A DNA stretch of 64,000 nt. Origin: Paenibacillus daejeonensis DSM 15491. Lineage in GTDB: Bacteria > Bacillota > Bacilli > Paenibacillales > Paenibacillaceae. This document shows positions 1 to 8,134 of this stretch, piece by piece. The position numbers were made by a program, and so were the translations under genes. The notes beneath the pieces are model-generated. The model made no database searches. It saw only the letters and a list, made by a program, of their open reading frames with translations, and was not told the DNA's origin. Every line of letters starts with the position of its first letter. The stretch's first letter is position 1. The stretch covers positions 115,137 to 179,136 of the forward strand of contig NZ_KB899671.1 in NCBI RefSeq assembly GCF_000378385.1, written 5' to 3'.

Positions 1-35
1 CTGTCTTTGTCTTCCATCCTCTCAATCCCATCCAT
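1..35 (-). CDS. partial 5' end of a divergent gene (speculative)
   Basis: The leftmost bases, read on the minus strand, show a purine-rich GAGGAAGGG followed by ATG and about ten open codons (MDGIERMEDKD) running off the window. A second in-frame ATG lies at base 17. The position, divergent from the DUF4190 gene, fits the start of a neighbouring gene. Too little is present to name a family. Confidence 0.3.
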   Translation of the reverse strand, partial: MDGIERMEDKD

Positions 36-128
36 CCCTTCCTCTGTTATATTATGTATGCTCCTTTAATATAATTAACGAAAGTAAGAGACATTGAATC
101 GCTACCGGTTGGGCTTTTGCAAAATAAG

Positions 129-157
129 TAGAAACAGAGGGGCGATCTGGATATAAT
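129..157 (+). promoter_or_regulatory. sigma-A-like promoter of the DUF4190 gene
   Basis: A perfect TATAAT lies at 152-157. Seventeen bases upstream is TAGAAA (129-134), a 4/6 match to the -35 consensus. The spacing and the location 40 bases ahead of the start codon make it the likely promoter of the gene at 196. Confidence 0.5.
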
Positions 158-195
158 GGAGGTAATCGAAATGCATTCTAGGAGGACCCGTAGTC

Positions 196-585
196 ATGGA
201 ACGCTACCCTAATGATAATGAACAACATCGGGAGTATCATGATCCTTATGCCCAGCAGCAGCATTCCAATCCCTATCCACCCTACCCGCCTTATCCACCA
301 CACCTGCCGGCCAAGACGAATAGCAAAGCCATCGTCGCGCTGGTGCTGGGTATTCTATCCATAGTTATTCCGTATATCGGTCTCTTATTCGGTATTGTGG
401 CGATCGTCTTTGCCTCCATGTCCTTCAAGGAAATCCGGCTCCGCCAGGAGCAAGGACGCGGGATGGCCGTCGCAGGCATGGTATGCGGCATTATCGGCAC
501 AGCCATCTATGGCATCATTCTGCTCATCGTGGTCATTGCCATTATTGCTTTTTCCGGCAACGCCTCGGACATCGTCTACTATTAA
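196..585 (+). CDS. DUF4190 domain small membrane protein
   Basis: A 129-residue protein of unknown function. The N-terminal 40 residues are hydrophilic and proline/tyrosine-rich (repeated PYPP). Two hydrophobic hairpins follow, about residues 44-75 and 90-122, separated by the short amphipathic stretch FKEIRLRQEQGRG. This is the usual DUF4190 layout: two membrane segments with a GxxxG-rich first helix (ALVLGILSIVIPYIGLLFG). The start is supported by AGGAGG about ten bases ahead of the ATG and by a promoter at 129-157. It is monocistronic and convergent with the xylanase gene. Family assignment is from pattern recall; the role is unknown. Confidence 0.75.
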   Translation: MERYPNDNEQHREYHDPYAQQQHSNPYPPYPPYPPHLPAKTNSKAIVALVLGILSIVIPYIGLLFGIVAIVFASMSFKEIRLRQEQGRGMAVAGMVCGIIGTAIYGIILLIVVIAIIAFSGNASDIVYY

Positions 586-666
586 ACTAGTTAGGCAAGG
601 CCAAATACTTCACAAACTCCAATCCGCACGGCGGCACGCCCGCTCTGCGGATTATTTTGTGTCGGT

Positions 667-995
667 TTAGCGCACCTTTCTTCCTCTATTCGCCCGTATT
701 CCCGCCACGCGACCTCTGTAGCACACCTTTCTTCCTCTATTCGCCTGCATTCCCGTCACGCGCCACCTGTAGCACACCTTTCTTCCTCTATTCGCCCGCA
801 TTCCCGTCACGCGCCACCTGTAACACACCTTTCTTCCTCTATTCGCCTGCATTCCCGTCACGCGCCACCTGTAGTACACCTTTCTTCCCTTATTCGCCCG
901 CATTCCCGTCAAGCGCCACCTGTAACACACCTTTCTTCCTCTATTCGCCCGCATTCCCGCCACGCGACCTCTGTAGCGCACCTTTCTTCCTCTAT
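667..995 (-). repeat. 51-bp tandem repeat array 1 (7 copies)
   Basis: Seven copies of a 51-bp unit with starts of the conserved block (plus strand ACCTTTCTTCCTCTATT) at 674, 725, 776, 827, 878, 929 and 980, a strict 51-bp period. On the minus strand each unit is a conserved block AATAGAGGAAGAAAGGTG plus YGYTACAG, followed by 25 less conserved GC-rich bases. The last unit is cut after 16 bases by the hairpin at 996. The array fills the gap between two convergent genes. Confidence 0.95.
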
Positions 996-1036
996 AGCAA
1001 AGCAAAAACCCCTCGCTAAGGGGTTTTTGCTTTGCT
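996..1036. terminator. perfect 18-bp inverted repeat, likely bidirectional terminator
   Basis: Arms AGCAAAGCAAAAACCCCT (996-1013) and its exact complement (1019-1036) around a 5-base loop. It sits 27 bases downstream of the xylanase stop codon and closes the repeat array. The U-rich side of the stem is internal, so termination efficiency is inferred only. Confidence 0.7.
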
Positions 1037-1062
1037 ACGGGCTCTGGCACTTACTGCATGGC

Positions 1063-4000
1063 TTACAGTGATTTCATCAGCAGGTTATACAAAATGACTG
1101 CTGCTTGCGCACGTGTGGCTGTTCCCTTCGGATTAAAGGTGTTGTTGCCGACACCGTTAATGATATCCGCCAAGTGCAAGGCAGCTACTGCTTCCCGCGC
1201 ATACGCGCCGATGGCTTGCTCATCGCGGAAGGCGCTGGCAGCATTGACCTCATGGAGCTCTATGCCTGTCACCTGAACCGCACGATACACCATCGCTGCC
1301 ATCTCATCACGCGTAATCGGTGTATGGATGCCGAACGAGCCGTCCGGCAGACCCGTGACGATCCCGAGCTGTTGCGCGGAAGCTACTGCACTGGAATACC
1401 AGACATTCGGCTTGGCGTCGGTGAAGGTACTGACTGCTCCTGGTTGTTCCAGATCCAGCGTGTGGATGAGCATCTGGATGAACTGGGCTCTTGTCACCTG
1501 CTGGTTCGGACCAAAGACGTTCTCGCTGAACCCCTGAATGATTTCCCGCGCCGCCAAGGCGCCGATGCTCTCGTTGGCCCAGGCAATCGAACGCGCATCA
1601 TTGAAGTGAATCGGGTTGGCGAACGCCGTGAATTTGCTGAAATGCTTGGCGTTGAATTCTACTCTGCCTGTGTCACTGTTGTAACGGCCATTCTTGACGA
1701 CTTCCAACGCGCCAGCCTCCGTCACGTGATAGATGACGATCTGCGACGGCACGTCGCCGGAGCGCGGCGTGAACGGCAGGGACACCTTTACAGGATGTTG
1801 GCTGAAATCGCTCAACTGACGTCCGTCCACTTGGAGTGTGAAGTCATAGACCGCATGCGATCCAACCCGGTTGCGAACGTTGGCTGGCAGCGTGTTGCGA
1901 TCTACCTCTGCTACTGTCAGCTCGATTGCGGCTCCCTCTGCGATGCCGTTAAACAAGGCGATCGGTAGTTGAACCGAAGCCAGTCCCGATGTAATCTCGA
2001 TGCTGTGCGCGCCAGCCGTTCTGGCTGTACGGATCTGATCTGAAGTTAATGCAACAGTTACAGATCTGGCAGATCCTGAAGCTGTCACATCCAACCTCAG
2101 GACCCCGTTTCTCATACCGGATATGGCCGTTGCGACTTGCTCGTCACTCACCGTGACGGTCACACTGCCCTCAGACCCCGGCTGTTCCGGTTCTTCTGGT
2201 TGTTCTGGCTGAGGTACTGGCACATACGGCCAGTTCGGTGGATTCGGCTGCGAACCTTCCCGCTTCAAGGTCAGCACGCCAAATACGGAAGGATCTTGCC
2301 AGCCTTGGCCGGTCGTGTCATTCCAGATCGCAACGCTTCGGCGCGATCCGTTCTCCCCGTCGTTGATCTGCACATCGAAACCAATCTGCATATCCGCAGC
2401 CTGATTGATTTCAGTGAGCGGAATCGAGAGCTCGACGATGTAGTTCGAGCCTGTAACTTTCGTCTGGGATACGACACCTTCACCGACACCGGCCGGGTTA
2501 AATGACGTTTCATTGTCAAAATTCACACGGTACTGACCGACCCCGGTTTCATAAGTCGGGGATTTTGCATTTTTTTGATCCAGGAACACTTCCACGGAAT
2601 CTTGCTCATGTGCGTTTGCGCTGGATTTATCGAGCGTTGCATTATTGGTTACCTCTACCAGCACATACAGATTGTCATTATCCCACAGCACTCTGGCATT
2701 TCCTCTGGCGCCGTTGTGCGCGGTCTGATACTGGTTAATCGGCAAGATGGTCGCTTTCTCCCATACGCCATCGATCGTTCCGTCAATGACAGGCGTGCCG
2801 TAGAAAGCTGTTGATTGCCTCGCCTCGACCTCTACCGGAGCATGCTCTTCTAAGTAAGCCTCAGGATCAGCTACGGCGTAGTATACCTCTTTGGCTTGCA
2901 GTCTGCTGTCAAACACCAATGGATTGTTCTCTGCCCGCCAGCTGACATTGTCAGTCAGCCCCCAGAAGGTGACACGGGCGATATGCTCGGCATTATCCTT
3001 GTAGAGCTTGAACAGTTGTGCATACAGATAAGCTTGTGCTTTCGCTTCCTGCTCGGTCAACTGCCGGTTACTGCCTGCTGTAATATCCAGTTCGGTAATA
3101 CTGACCTCCACGCCGAGGGCAATGAAGCGCTCCAGGGACATCTTCACTCGTTCCGGACTGGTGCCAAGATTGTAATGCGCTTGCATGCCAACACCATCGA
3201 TGAGCAATTTCCCAGTTTCTTCAACGTACCGCTCATTCAATTCTTTCACCATGCTGGCGATGGCAGTCGCTTTGTTCTGATTGTCATCGTTATAGTCATT
3301 GTAGTACAGCTTGATATCTTCGTTCAGCTCAAAATGGGCAATCGCTTCCTTGGTGTAGCGGAAGGCCCAATAGATGTAATCGTCGCCGATTGCCTGTTGC
3401 CAAGGCGCATCCGTAGTACGCAGCGCGCCTCTCCAGTTCTCTGGGTTGGAAGGATTGTCCCGCACTGCTTCATTGACAACATCCCAGGAGATGACCTTGT
3501 CTCCAAATGCTTCTACGACTTGGTAGATATGATTTCGCATACTTTCGAGGGCTTCATCACGCGTCCCCTCGGCAAGCCATGTTGGACTTTGCGAATGCCA
3601 GATCAGCACATGACCATGGATAGCCATACCTGCTTCCAGCGCTTTGTCAGCCAAGGCCACGCCTGCAGATGGATCGAATTGTCGGCTGGAATTGTACATG
3701 GCATCTGGCTTCATGGCATTCTCAGCCGTGAAGGCATTGTGATGATGCTGCAGCAATTGCAGATTCGTGCCGTCCAGCGTCAGCGTTCCCCCGGCATTGC
3801 CGATCAAGAAGTCATCTTTATAGATTTCTTTCAATGGGGTCAAGTTCGTCTGTACAGGCAGTGGCCCCGCAACTGCTCCCATATGCCGCAGCCTGAAATC
3901 GTCGACATAAAAGGTGCGCGGCTCGCCATAACTGTTGGCCACCTCGATATAGGCGTTCAGAACGGTTGCGTTATTTGTCTGGGTATACGTCCCCTTGAGC

Positions 4001-5376
4001 TCAACCCATCCGTCCGCGGTAACCGTCGCGTTCTGGGATACATTGGCATAGGTTCCGCTGTTCTCCACACTGATGCGCAGCACAGTCGGCGATTGGCCTT
4101 CGGCCATCTTCACCCATGCAGACAATTCATATTGATGGTTCCGGTGCATCTTGCCCAGGACATCGACGAGCGCACCATTGTATTGTACTGGAGCGGTCAT
4201 CAGCAAGCTCTGCGAACCACCCGGTGTATGATTGTCAGCGGTTGATAGGCTGACGCTGCCCTCACCGCCGCGGGCTTCCCAGTCGCCAAGGCCGTCTTCA
4301 AAGTCAAAGAAAAGACCTGTCTGGTCCAGATCGCCCGGCTCTTCTTCAGGTTCCGTTTCCGGATGTTGGACGATCCTGACCTCATCAATGTAGATATCTG
4401 CTGCGGAGCCGACTTCACCGTCAGCTTCTACCCAGATCCGGAATTCGCCCGTGTTGCTGGATACCTGGAAGTCCTTCCGTTCAAAAAGTGTCCATCCCTC
4501 AGCATTCACTGGTTGGTTGCCGATCACCCAAGGGTAAGTATCTCCATTGTTAACAACTTGTTTGGAAGCGATACGGAGCGTGTCCGTCCCCTCCCCCATT
4601 CGGATCTTCAACGAAATGTCGTAGGTGTGATCGGATTTCAACACATTCGTCAAATCAAGGCTAGGACTTGCGCTCCGATCAGCCCGGGACCCGAACTGCA
4701 AGGCATGCGTCCCATGGGAGGCTGGACCTTCAACAACGGTTGCCACACCTTGAGATCCCCACGGACGATTGCCCCATCCGCCAAGATTATTGTCCTCAAA
4801 GCTCTGGAACAGAATTTCCGTTGGCTCGGGATTCGTGCTCGTCTGCGTGCCTGTCACACGAATGTCGCCAATGTAGAAAGGCACGCTAGCCCCTGCGGCA
4901 TTGGACTGAACGCGCAGTGTCGTCTGCGTGCCATCAACCGTGAACTGTCCATTCAGGGTAATGGCGCTACCCGCTGCATAGGGTTGGTTGGCCACCAATG
5001 GATAACTTCCCGACGGCATTTGCAGATAGGCTTCCGCGCCGGCAGGAATCGTCACACCCTCGTCCACATAGATGGATATCGCTACGTTATAGGTTTGGCC
5101 GTTTTGCAGACCCATCGATGCGAAAGTGAAATCAACCGCATCCCAGTTATTAGTTCGATTAGTAACATGCAACGCGCCACCGTCTTCGTTGCCATCAAAC
5201 TGTTTGCCTGTAACATGCGTCAAACTTGCGTCGCCCGATTGCAAGGCAATACCGTTGCCAGCCTGAAAGGATTCATGATAGACCGTGATTTCGTTGGCGC
5301 TCACTGAGACCGCTTGCAAAGGTACAAGCGTCACAAGCATGGCCAAGACCAGTAAGCAGATGGACATTTTCCTCAT
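1063..5376 (-). CDS. SLH-anchored multimodular GH10 endo-1,4-beta-xylanase
   Basis: A 1437-residue surface xylanase. Visible order: signal peptide 1-27; three CBM22-type modules (about 30-177, 187-337, 355-498); GH10 catalytic domain 505-845 with WHSQSPTWL, the acid/base Glu636 in WDVVNEA and the nucleophile Glu762 in ITELDIT; a CBM9-type module 857-1038; a proline/glutamate linker; a domain of unknown fold (about 1070-1255); and three SLH motifs 1256-1437. SLH modules of this kind bind secondary cell-wall polymers, so the enzyme should stay on the cell surface and cut insoluble xylan. The start has GAGGGG eight bases ahead. A cre box near the promoter implies CcpA repression. Same architecture as large Paenibacillus/Clostridium xylanases. 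Confidence 0.95.
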   Translation of the reverse strand: MRKMSICLLVLAMLVTLVPLQAVSVSANEITVYHESFQAGNGIALQSGDASLTHVTGKQFDGNEDGGALHVTNRTNNWDAVDFTFASMGLQNGQTYNVAISIYVDEGVTIPAGAEAYLQMPSGSYPLVANQPYAAGSAITLNGQFTVDGTQTTLRVQSNAAGASVPFYIGDIRVTGTQTSTNPEPTEILFQSFEDNNLGGWGNRPWGSQGVATVVEGPASHGTHALQFGSRADRSASPSLDLTNVLKSDHTYDISLKIRMGEGTDTLRIASKQVVNNGDTYPWVIGNQPVNAEGWTLFERKDFQVSSNTGEFRIWVEADGEVGSAADIYIDEVRIVQHPETEPEEEPGDLDQTGLFFDFEDGLGDWEARGGEGSVSLSTADNHTPGGSQSLLMTAPVQYNGALVDVLGKMHRNHQYELSAWVKMAEGQSPTVLRISVENSGTYANVSQNATVTADGWVELKGTYTQTNNATVLNAYIEVANSYGEPRTFYVDDFRLRHMGAVAGPLPVQTNLTPLKEIYKDDFLIGNAGGTLTLDGTNLQLLQHHHNAFTAENAMKPDAMYNSSRQFDPSAGVALADKALEAGMAIHGHVLIWHSQSPTWLAEGTRDEALESMRNHIYQVVEAFGDKVISWDVVNEAVRDNPSNPENWRGALRTTDAPWQQAIGDDYIYWAFRYTKEAIAHFELNEDIKLYYNDYNDDNQNKATAIASMVKELNERYVEETGKLLIDGVGMQAHYNLGTSPERVKMSLERFIALGVEVSITELDITAGSNRQLTEQEAKAQAYLYAQLFKLYKDNAEHIARVTFWGLTDNVSWRAENNPLVFDSRLQAKEVYYAVADPEAYLEEHAPVEVEARQSTAFYGTPVIDGTIDGVWEKATILPINQYQTAHNGARGNARVLWDNDNLYVLVEVTNNATLDKSSANAHEQDSVEVFLDQKNAKSPTYETGVGQYRVNFDNETSFNPAGVGEGVVSQTKVTGSNYIVELSIPLTEINQAADMQIGFDVQINDGENGSRRSVAIWNDTTGQGWQDPSVFGVLTLKREGSQPNPPNWPYVPVPQPEQPEEPEQPGSEGSVTVTVSDEQVATAISGMRNGVLRLDVTASGSARSVTVALTSDQIRTARTAGAHSIEITSGLASVQLPIALFNGIAEGAAIELTVAEVDRNTLPANVRNRVGSHAVYDFTLQVDGRQLSDFSQHPVKVSLPFTPRSGDVPSQIVIYHVTEAGALEVVKNGRYNSDTGRVEFNAKHFSKFTAFANPIHFNDARSIAWANESIGALAAREIIQGFSENVFGPNQQVTRAQFIQMLIHTLDLEQPGAVSTFTDAKPNVWYSSAVASAQQLGIVTGLPDGSFGIHTPITRDEMAAMVYRAVQVTGIELHEVNAASAFRDEQAIGAYAREAVAALHLADIINGVGNNTFNPKGTATRAQAAVILYNLLMKSL

Positions 5377-5379
5377 ATC

Positions 5380-5442
5380 TTACCCCTCTTCCAATTTGTA
5401 TTGTTGATTTACATTGTTGAAGGACTCTGTGTATAATTCCAT
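5380..5442 (-). CDS. 20-codon upstream leader ORF of the xylanase
   Basis: Between the promoter and the xylanase lies an ATG with a good AGGAAGG site six bases ahead, opening a 20-residue frame (MELYTESFNN...KLEEG). It ends in TAA three bases before the xylanase ATG. Its last codons GAAGAGGGG form the Shine-Dalgarno of the xylanase, so translation of the two would be coupled. No homology is claimed; it may be a chance ORF. Confidence 0.4.
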   Translation of the reverse strand: MELYTESFNNVNQQYKLEEG

Positions 5443-5463
5443 GATGCGCCTTCCTTCCAGCAA

Positions 5464-5489
5464 AGTAATCGCTTTCATACTCTATTATA
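5464..5489 (-). promoter_or_regulatory. -10 box and cre site of the xylanase promoter
   Basis: On the minus strand a perfect TATAAT (complement of 5484-5489) is followed directly by TGAAAGCGATTACT (complement of 5464-5477), a close match to the CcpA cre consensus TGWAANCGNTNWCA. A cre overlapping the transcription start is a classic repression position. The -35 is weak. Confidence 0.6.
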
Positions 5490-5607
5490 ACAAGGCATTT
5501 TTTTTGCTGAACCCGAGATAGTAAAGCATATACTTTGAAATGTATAGAAACTGGAACTTTAGGTGGAACGGCTGCAGCTACCTCTTAATTGCAATCTAAT
5601 ATGCGGA

Positions 5608-5700
5608 CTCATAGGAAGAAAAATGACCCCCAGCAGCCAACTTGCGGTTTGCCAAGCAAATAGAGGAACAAAGGTGCGTTACAGCGGCCAACTTGCGGTT
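5608..5700 (+). repeat. degenerate pair of the 51-bp repeat
   Basis: One good copy of the conserved block (AATAGAGGAACAAAGGTG then CGTTACAG) starts at 5659. The flanking GCCAACTTGCGGTT occurs at 5636 and again at 5687, exactly 51 bp apart. A decayed block (ATAGGAAGAAAAATGAC) lies one period upstream. This gap of about 350 bases between the xylanase and bmrD-like genes otherwise holds only the terminator at 5721 and the xylanase promoter. Confidence 0.8.
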
Positions 5701-5720
5701 CGGGGACACATCTCTATACC

Positions 5721-5755
5721 ACGAAAAACCCGCCCCTTTGGAACGGGGCAGGTTT
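5721..5755 (-). terminator. intrinsic terminator of the bmrCD-like operon
   Basis: On the minus strand AAACCTGCCCC pairs with GGGGCGGGTTT, then TTTTTCG follows. It lies 42 bases after the stop codon of the gene ending at 5797. Confidence 0.8.
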
Positions 5756-5796
5756 ACGATTTGTTCACCATGACTGGACAATGCGCGCCGCTTGGG

Positions 5797-7833
5797 TTAC
5801 GCCCCGACCGCCGCGCCTTGCTGGAGCTGATACATGGCGAAGTATTTGCCGCCCTGGCGCATCAGCTCGTCATGGTCCCCTTGCTCGACGATACGGCCAC
5901 GGTCCAGCACGAGGATCTGCTCGGCCTGGCGGATTGTCGAGAGCCGGTGGGCGATGACGAAGGTCGTTCGCCCTTGCTTCAGCACCTCCAGCGCTCGCTG
6001 GATAACAGCTTCCGTCTCGGTGTCGATGCTCGCGGTCGCCTCATCAAGGATGAGGATCGCCGGATCATAGGCCAGCGCCCGAGCGAACGAGATCAACTGG
6101 CGTTGGCCGGACGACAACGTACTGCCCTTCTCAATGACAGGCGTATCGATGCCTTGCGGCAGGGACATGAAGGCATCGTACGCGCCCACATCACGCAGCG
6201 CCTGCTCGATCTGCGCCCGGCTAATCGCCGGATTGTCCAGGCTCACATTGGACGCAATCGTTCCCGTATAGAGAAACGGGTCCTGCAGCACGATGCCCAT
6301 ATGCTGGCGCAGCTGCTGCCTGGACAGTTCGCTAATGTCTATTCCGTCCACTGTAATCTGTCCTTGACGGATGTCATAGAAGCGGAACAACAGGTTCAGG
6401 ATTGAGCTCTTGCCTGAGCCGGTATGTCCCACCAGCGCCACCGTCTCGCCCGGCCGGGCCGTGAAGGTAATGTTGCGCAGCACCAGCTCGTCACGCTTGT
6501 AGGCGAAGGAGACATCCTTGAAGGCCACTTCCCCCTTGTACCGCTCGAGCTGACCGTGATCCACATCCACGCCCTCTTCATCCATCAGAGCGAATACACG
6601 CGTGGCCGATACTCTGGCCGTCTCCAGATTGGACAGCTGATTGACGATACCGACGATCGGCTGGAACATCCGGTTCATGTAATCGACGAAGGCATACAGT
6701 ACACCAATCGAGATTGCCGTCCCAAGCCAGTCGCCCCAGAACAGCCAGATCAGCGCCAGGAACAGAATGTTGCGGACGACGTTGACCAGGTTGTGCGAGG
6801 TGATCGAGTTGAGATTGAGCAGCTTGTTCTGATACGTAAAATAGTGGTCGTTCAGCGCCTCGAATTCGGCGGTCATCTCTTTCTGGCGGCGGAAGGCACG
6901 GATGATTGGCATACCCGAAATCGACTCGTTGATCATCGCGTTCAGCTCGCTAAGCTTGGCGCGGATGACGCCGTTGTAGTGCGCCGCATACTTGCGGTAG
7001 ACGATAATCCAGATGATCAGGATCGGTACGAGCGGCAGCGCGAGCAGCGCCAGCCGGGGATCAAGGATGAACAGCGCTCCGTAAATCCCCGTCATATAAA
7101 CCGCAGCGGTAAAAAAGTTGGCCAACACGGCCACATACAGCTCTCGGATCGCCTCCGTGTCATTCGTGACGCGTGAGACGACCTGCCCCGCAGCCAGTTT
7201 GTCGTAATACGACACTGGTAGCCGCTGCGTATGGGCAAACACATCGTCGCGCATTCGCTTCACGATTCGGTTGGCGGAGGTCTGCAATAGCAGCCGCTGC
7301 CAATACGTGAAGATGCCGGCGATCACCAAAAGGCCAAAATACATCGCTGCTAGCATCAGGAATCCCGACAGCTCAGGTCGGTAGAAATTGTACAGCGTCT
7401 CGCGCGACAGCGGCTCCACCGGATAGGCTTCCGTTTGCTGCCGGTCGCGGCTGGTAATGGTCAGTGTACTGCCATCTGCCTCCCGGCTGCCGTCGAAGGC
7501 AATATCGCCTTCGACCCAGTAGAAGCTGCGGCCCGCCTGCAGAATCCGCACCGTCTCGCCGCGCGTCTCGCCTGGCTCGAAGTGGTCCTCCCGCTTGAAC
7601 CAGCGGCCTTCCCGCTCCACGGCATAAGGCATCTCCTGCTCGACAGCGTGCCAGCGTTTTTCGATGCCCAGGATATTCTGGTCGATCATCCGTTTGGCGA
7701 CAAACGGACCGGTCAGCTCGGCGCCCACGGCCAGCATCAACATCACCAGTGCGATGAGGATCGGCTTCTTGAACAGCATGGCATATTGCCACAGTCGTTT
7801 GCCCGGGCCCGAAGCTTTTTTGGTTATAGTCAT
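5797..7833 (-). CDS. bmrD: BmrD/YheH-like subunit of a heterodimeric multidrug ABC exporter
   Basis: A 678-residue half-transporter: six-helix exporter domain, then an ATPase domain with Walker A GHTGSGKSS (469-477), signature LSSGQ (573-577) and Walker B ILILDE with catalytic Glu598. About 100 hydrophilic residues (55-155) are inserted between the first two helices. B. subtilis BmrD has such an extracellular domain, and this accounts for the greater length than the usual 580 residues. It follows the BmrC-like gene by 301 bases on the same strand. The two should form a drug-extruding heterodimer in the plasma membrane, with this subunit supplying the intact catalytic glutamate. Start ATG at 7833; the leader region far upstream probably controls both genes. 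Confidence 0.88.
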   Translation of the reverse strand: MTITKKASGPGKRLWQYAMLFKKPILIALVMLMLAVGAELTGPFVAKRMIDQNILGIEKRWHAVEQEMPYAVEREGRWFKREDHFEPGETRGETVRILQAGRSFYWVEGDIAFDGSREADGSTLTITSRDRQQTEAYPVEPLSRETLYNFYRPELSGFLMLAAMYFGLLVIAGIFTYWQRLLLQTSANRIVKRMRDDVFAHTQRLPVSYYDKLAAGQVVSRVTNDTEAIRELYVAVLANFFTAAVYMTGIYGALFILDPRLALLALPLVPILIIWIIVYRKYAAHYNGVIRAKLSELNAMINESISGMPIIRAFRRQKEMTAEFEALNDHYFTYQNKLLNLNSITSHNLVNVVRNILFLALIWLFWGDWLGTAISIGVLYAFVDYMNRMFQPIVGIVNQLSNLETARVSATRVFALMDEEGVDVDHGQLERYKGEVAFKDVSFAYKRDELVLRNITFTARPGETVALVGHTGSGKSSILNLLFRFYDIRQGQITVDGIDISELSRQQLRQHMGIVLQDPFLYTGTIASNVSLDNPAISRAQIEQALRDVGAYDAFMSLPQGIDTPVIEKGSTLSSGQRQLISFARALAYDPAILILDEATASIDTETEAVIQRALEVLKQGRTTFVIAHRLSTIRQAEQILVLDRGRIVEQGDHDELMRQGGKYFAMYQLQQGAAVGA

Positions 7834-7904
7834 GGATTGTCACACCCTTATTCTCTCTTGTCTCTAGTAGATCGCTCCTTAAACAACCTTCCTATGGCCG
7901 TTGC

Positions 7905-8100
7905 GAGGAGAGGGAGCTTACGATCGCTGTTGTTCCCAGATTTCTTGTTCCTAACCGCCTCAGCGGTAGAAATCCGGGTACAGCGTATGCTTTCGAAGCT
8001 AGCTTTTCTGCGAAAAGCTTTTAGGCGAACGCTTCAACGCTTTCTGCAAGAAAGCGACATCGGAAGCATAAGCTTTTCTCCAGCCTCCCTCTCCTCTTCA
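7905..8100. repeat. structured intergenic element with a 33-bp dispersed repeat
   Basis: The 301-base gap between the two exporter genes contains CTTACGATCGCTGTTGT followed by TCCCAGATTTCTTGTT (7917-7949), which recurs with one mismatch at 54006-54038. An imperfect inverted copy follows (AGAAATCCGGGTACAGCG, near 7969). Then come two short hairpins: AGCTTTTC-TGC-GAAAAGCT and GCTTTCT-GCA-AGAAAGC, enclosed by TATGCTTTCG and CGGAAGCATA. No coding capacity is evident. It looks like a dispersed intergenic element rather than a regulator specific to these genes. Confidence 0.6.
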
Positions 8101-8134
8101 CGTCTCATCGTTCGGTTATTTCCGGCGCTCTCTA

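Noticed and set aside
667..995. CRISPR array
   Set aside because: The regular 51-bp spacing looks CRISPR-like, but the 25-base intervals between conserved blocks are themselves related to each other, no cas genes occur, and the unit recurs at six sites in both orientations.
2896..4245. Long ORFs opposite real genes (for example 2896-4245, 4363-5307, 8171-9454, 30296-31675, 49761-51185, 54171-55751)
   Set aside because: They are antisense shadows of well-supported enzymes or transporters, with no family motifs or ribosome sites.
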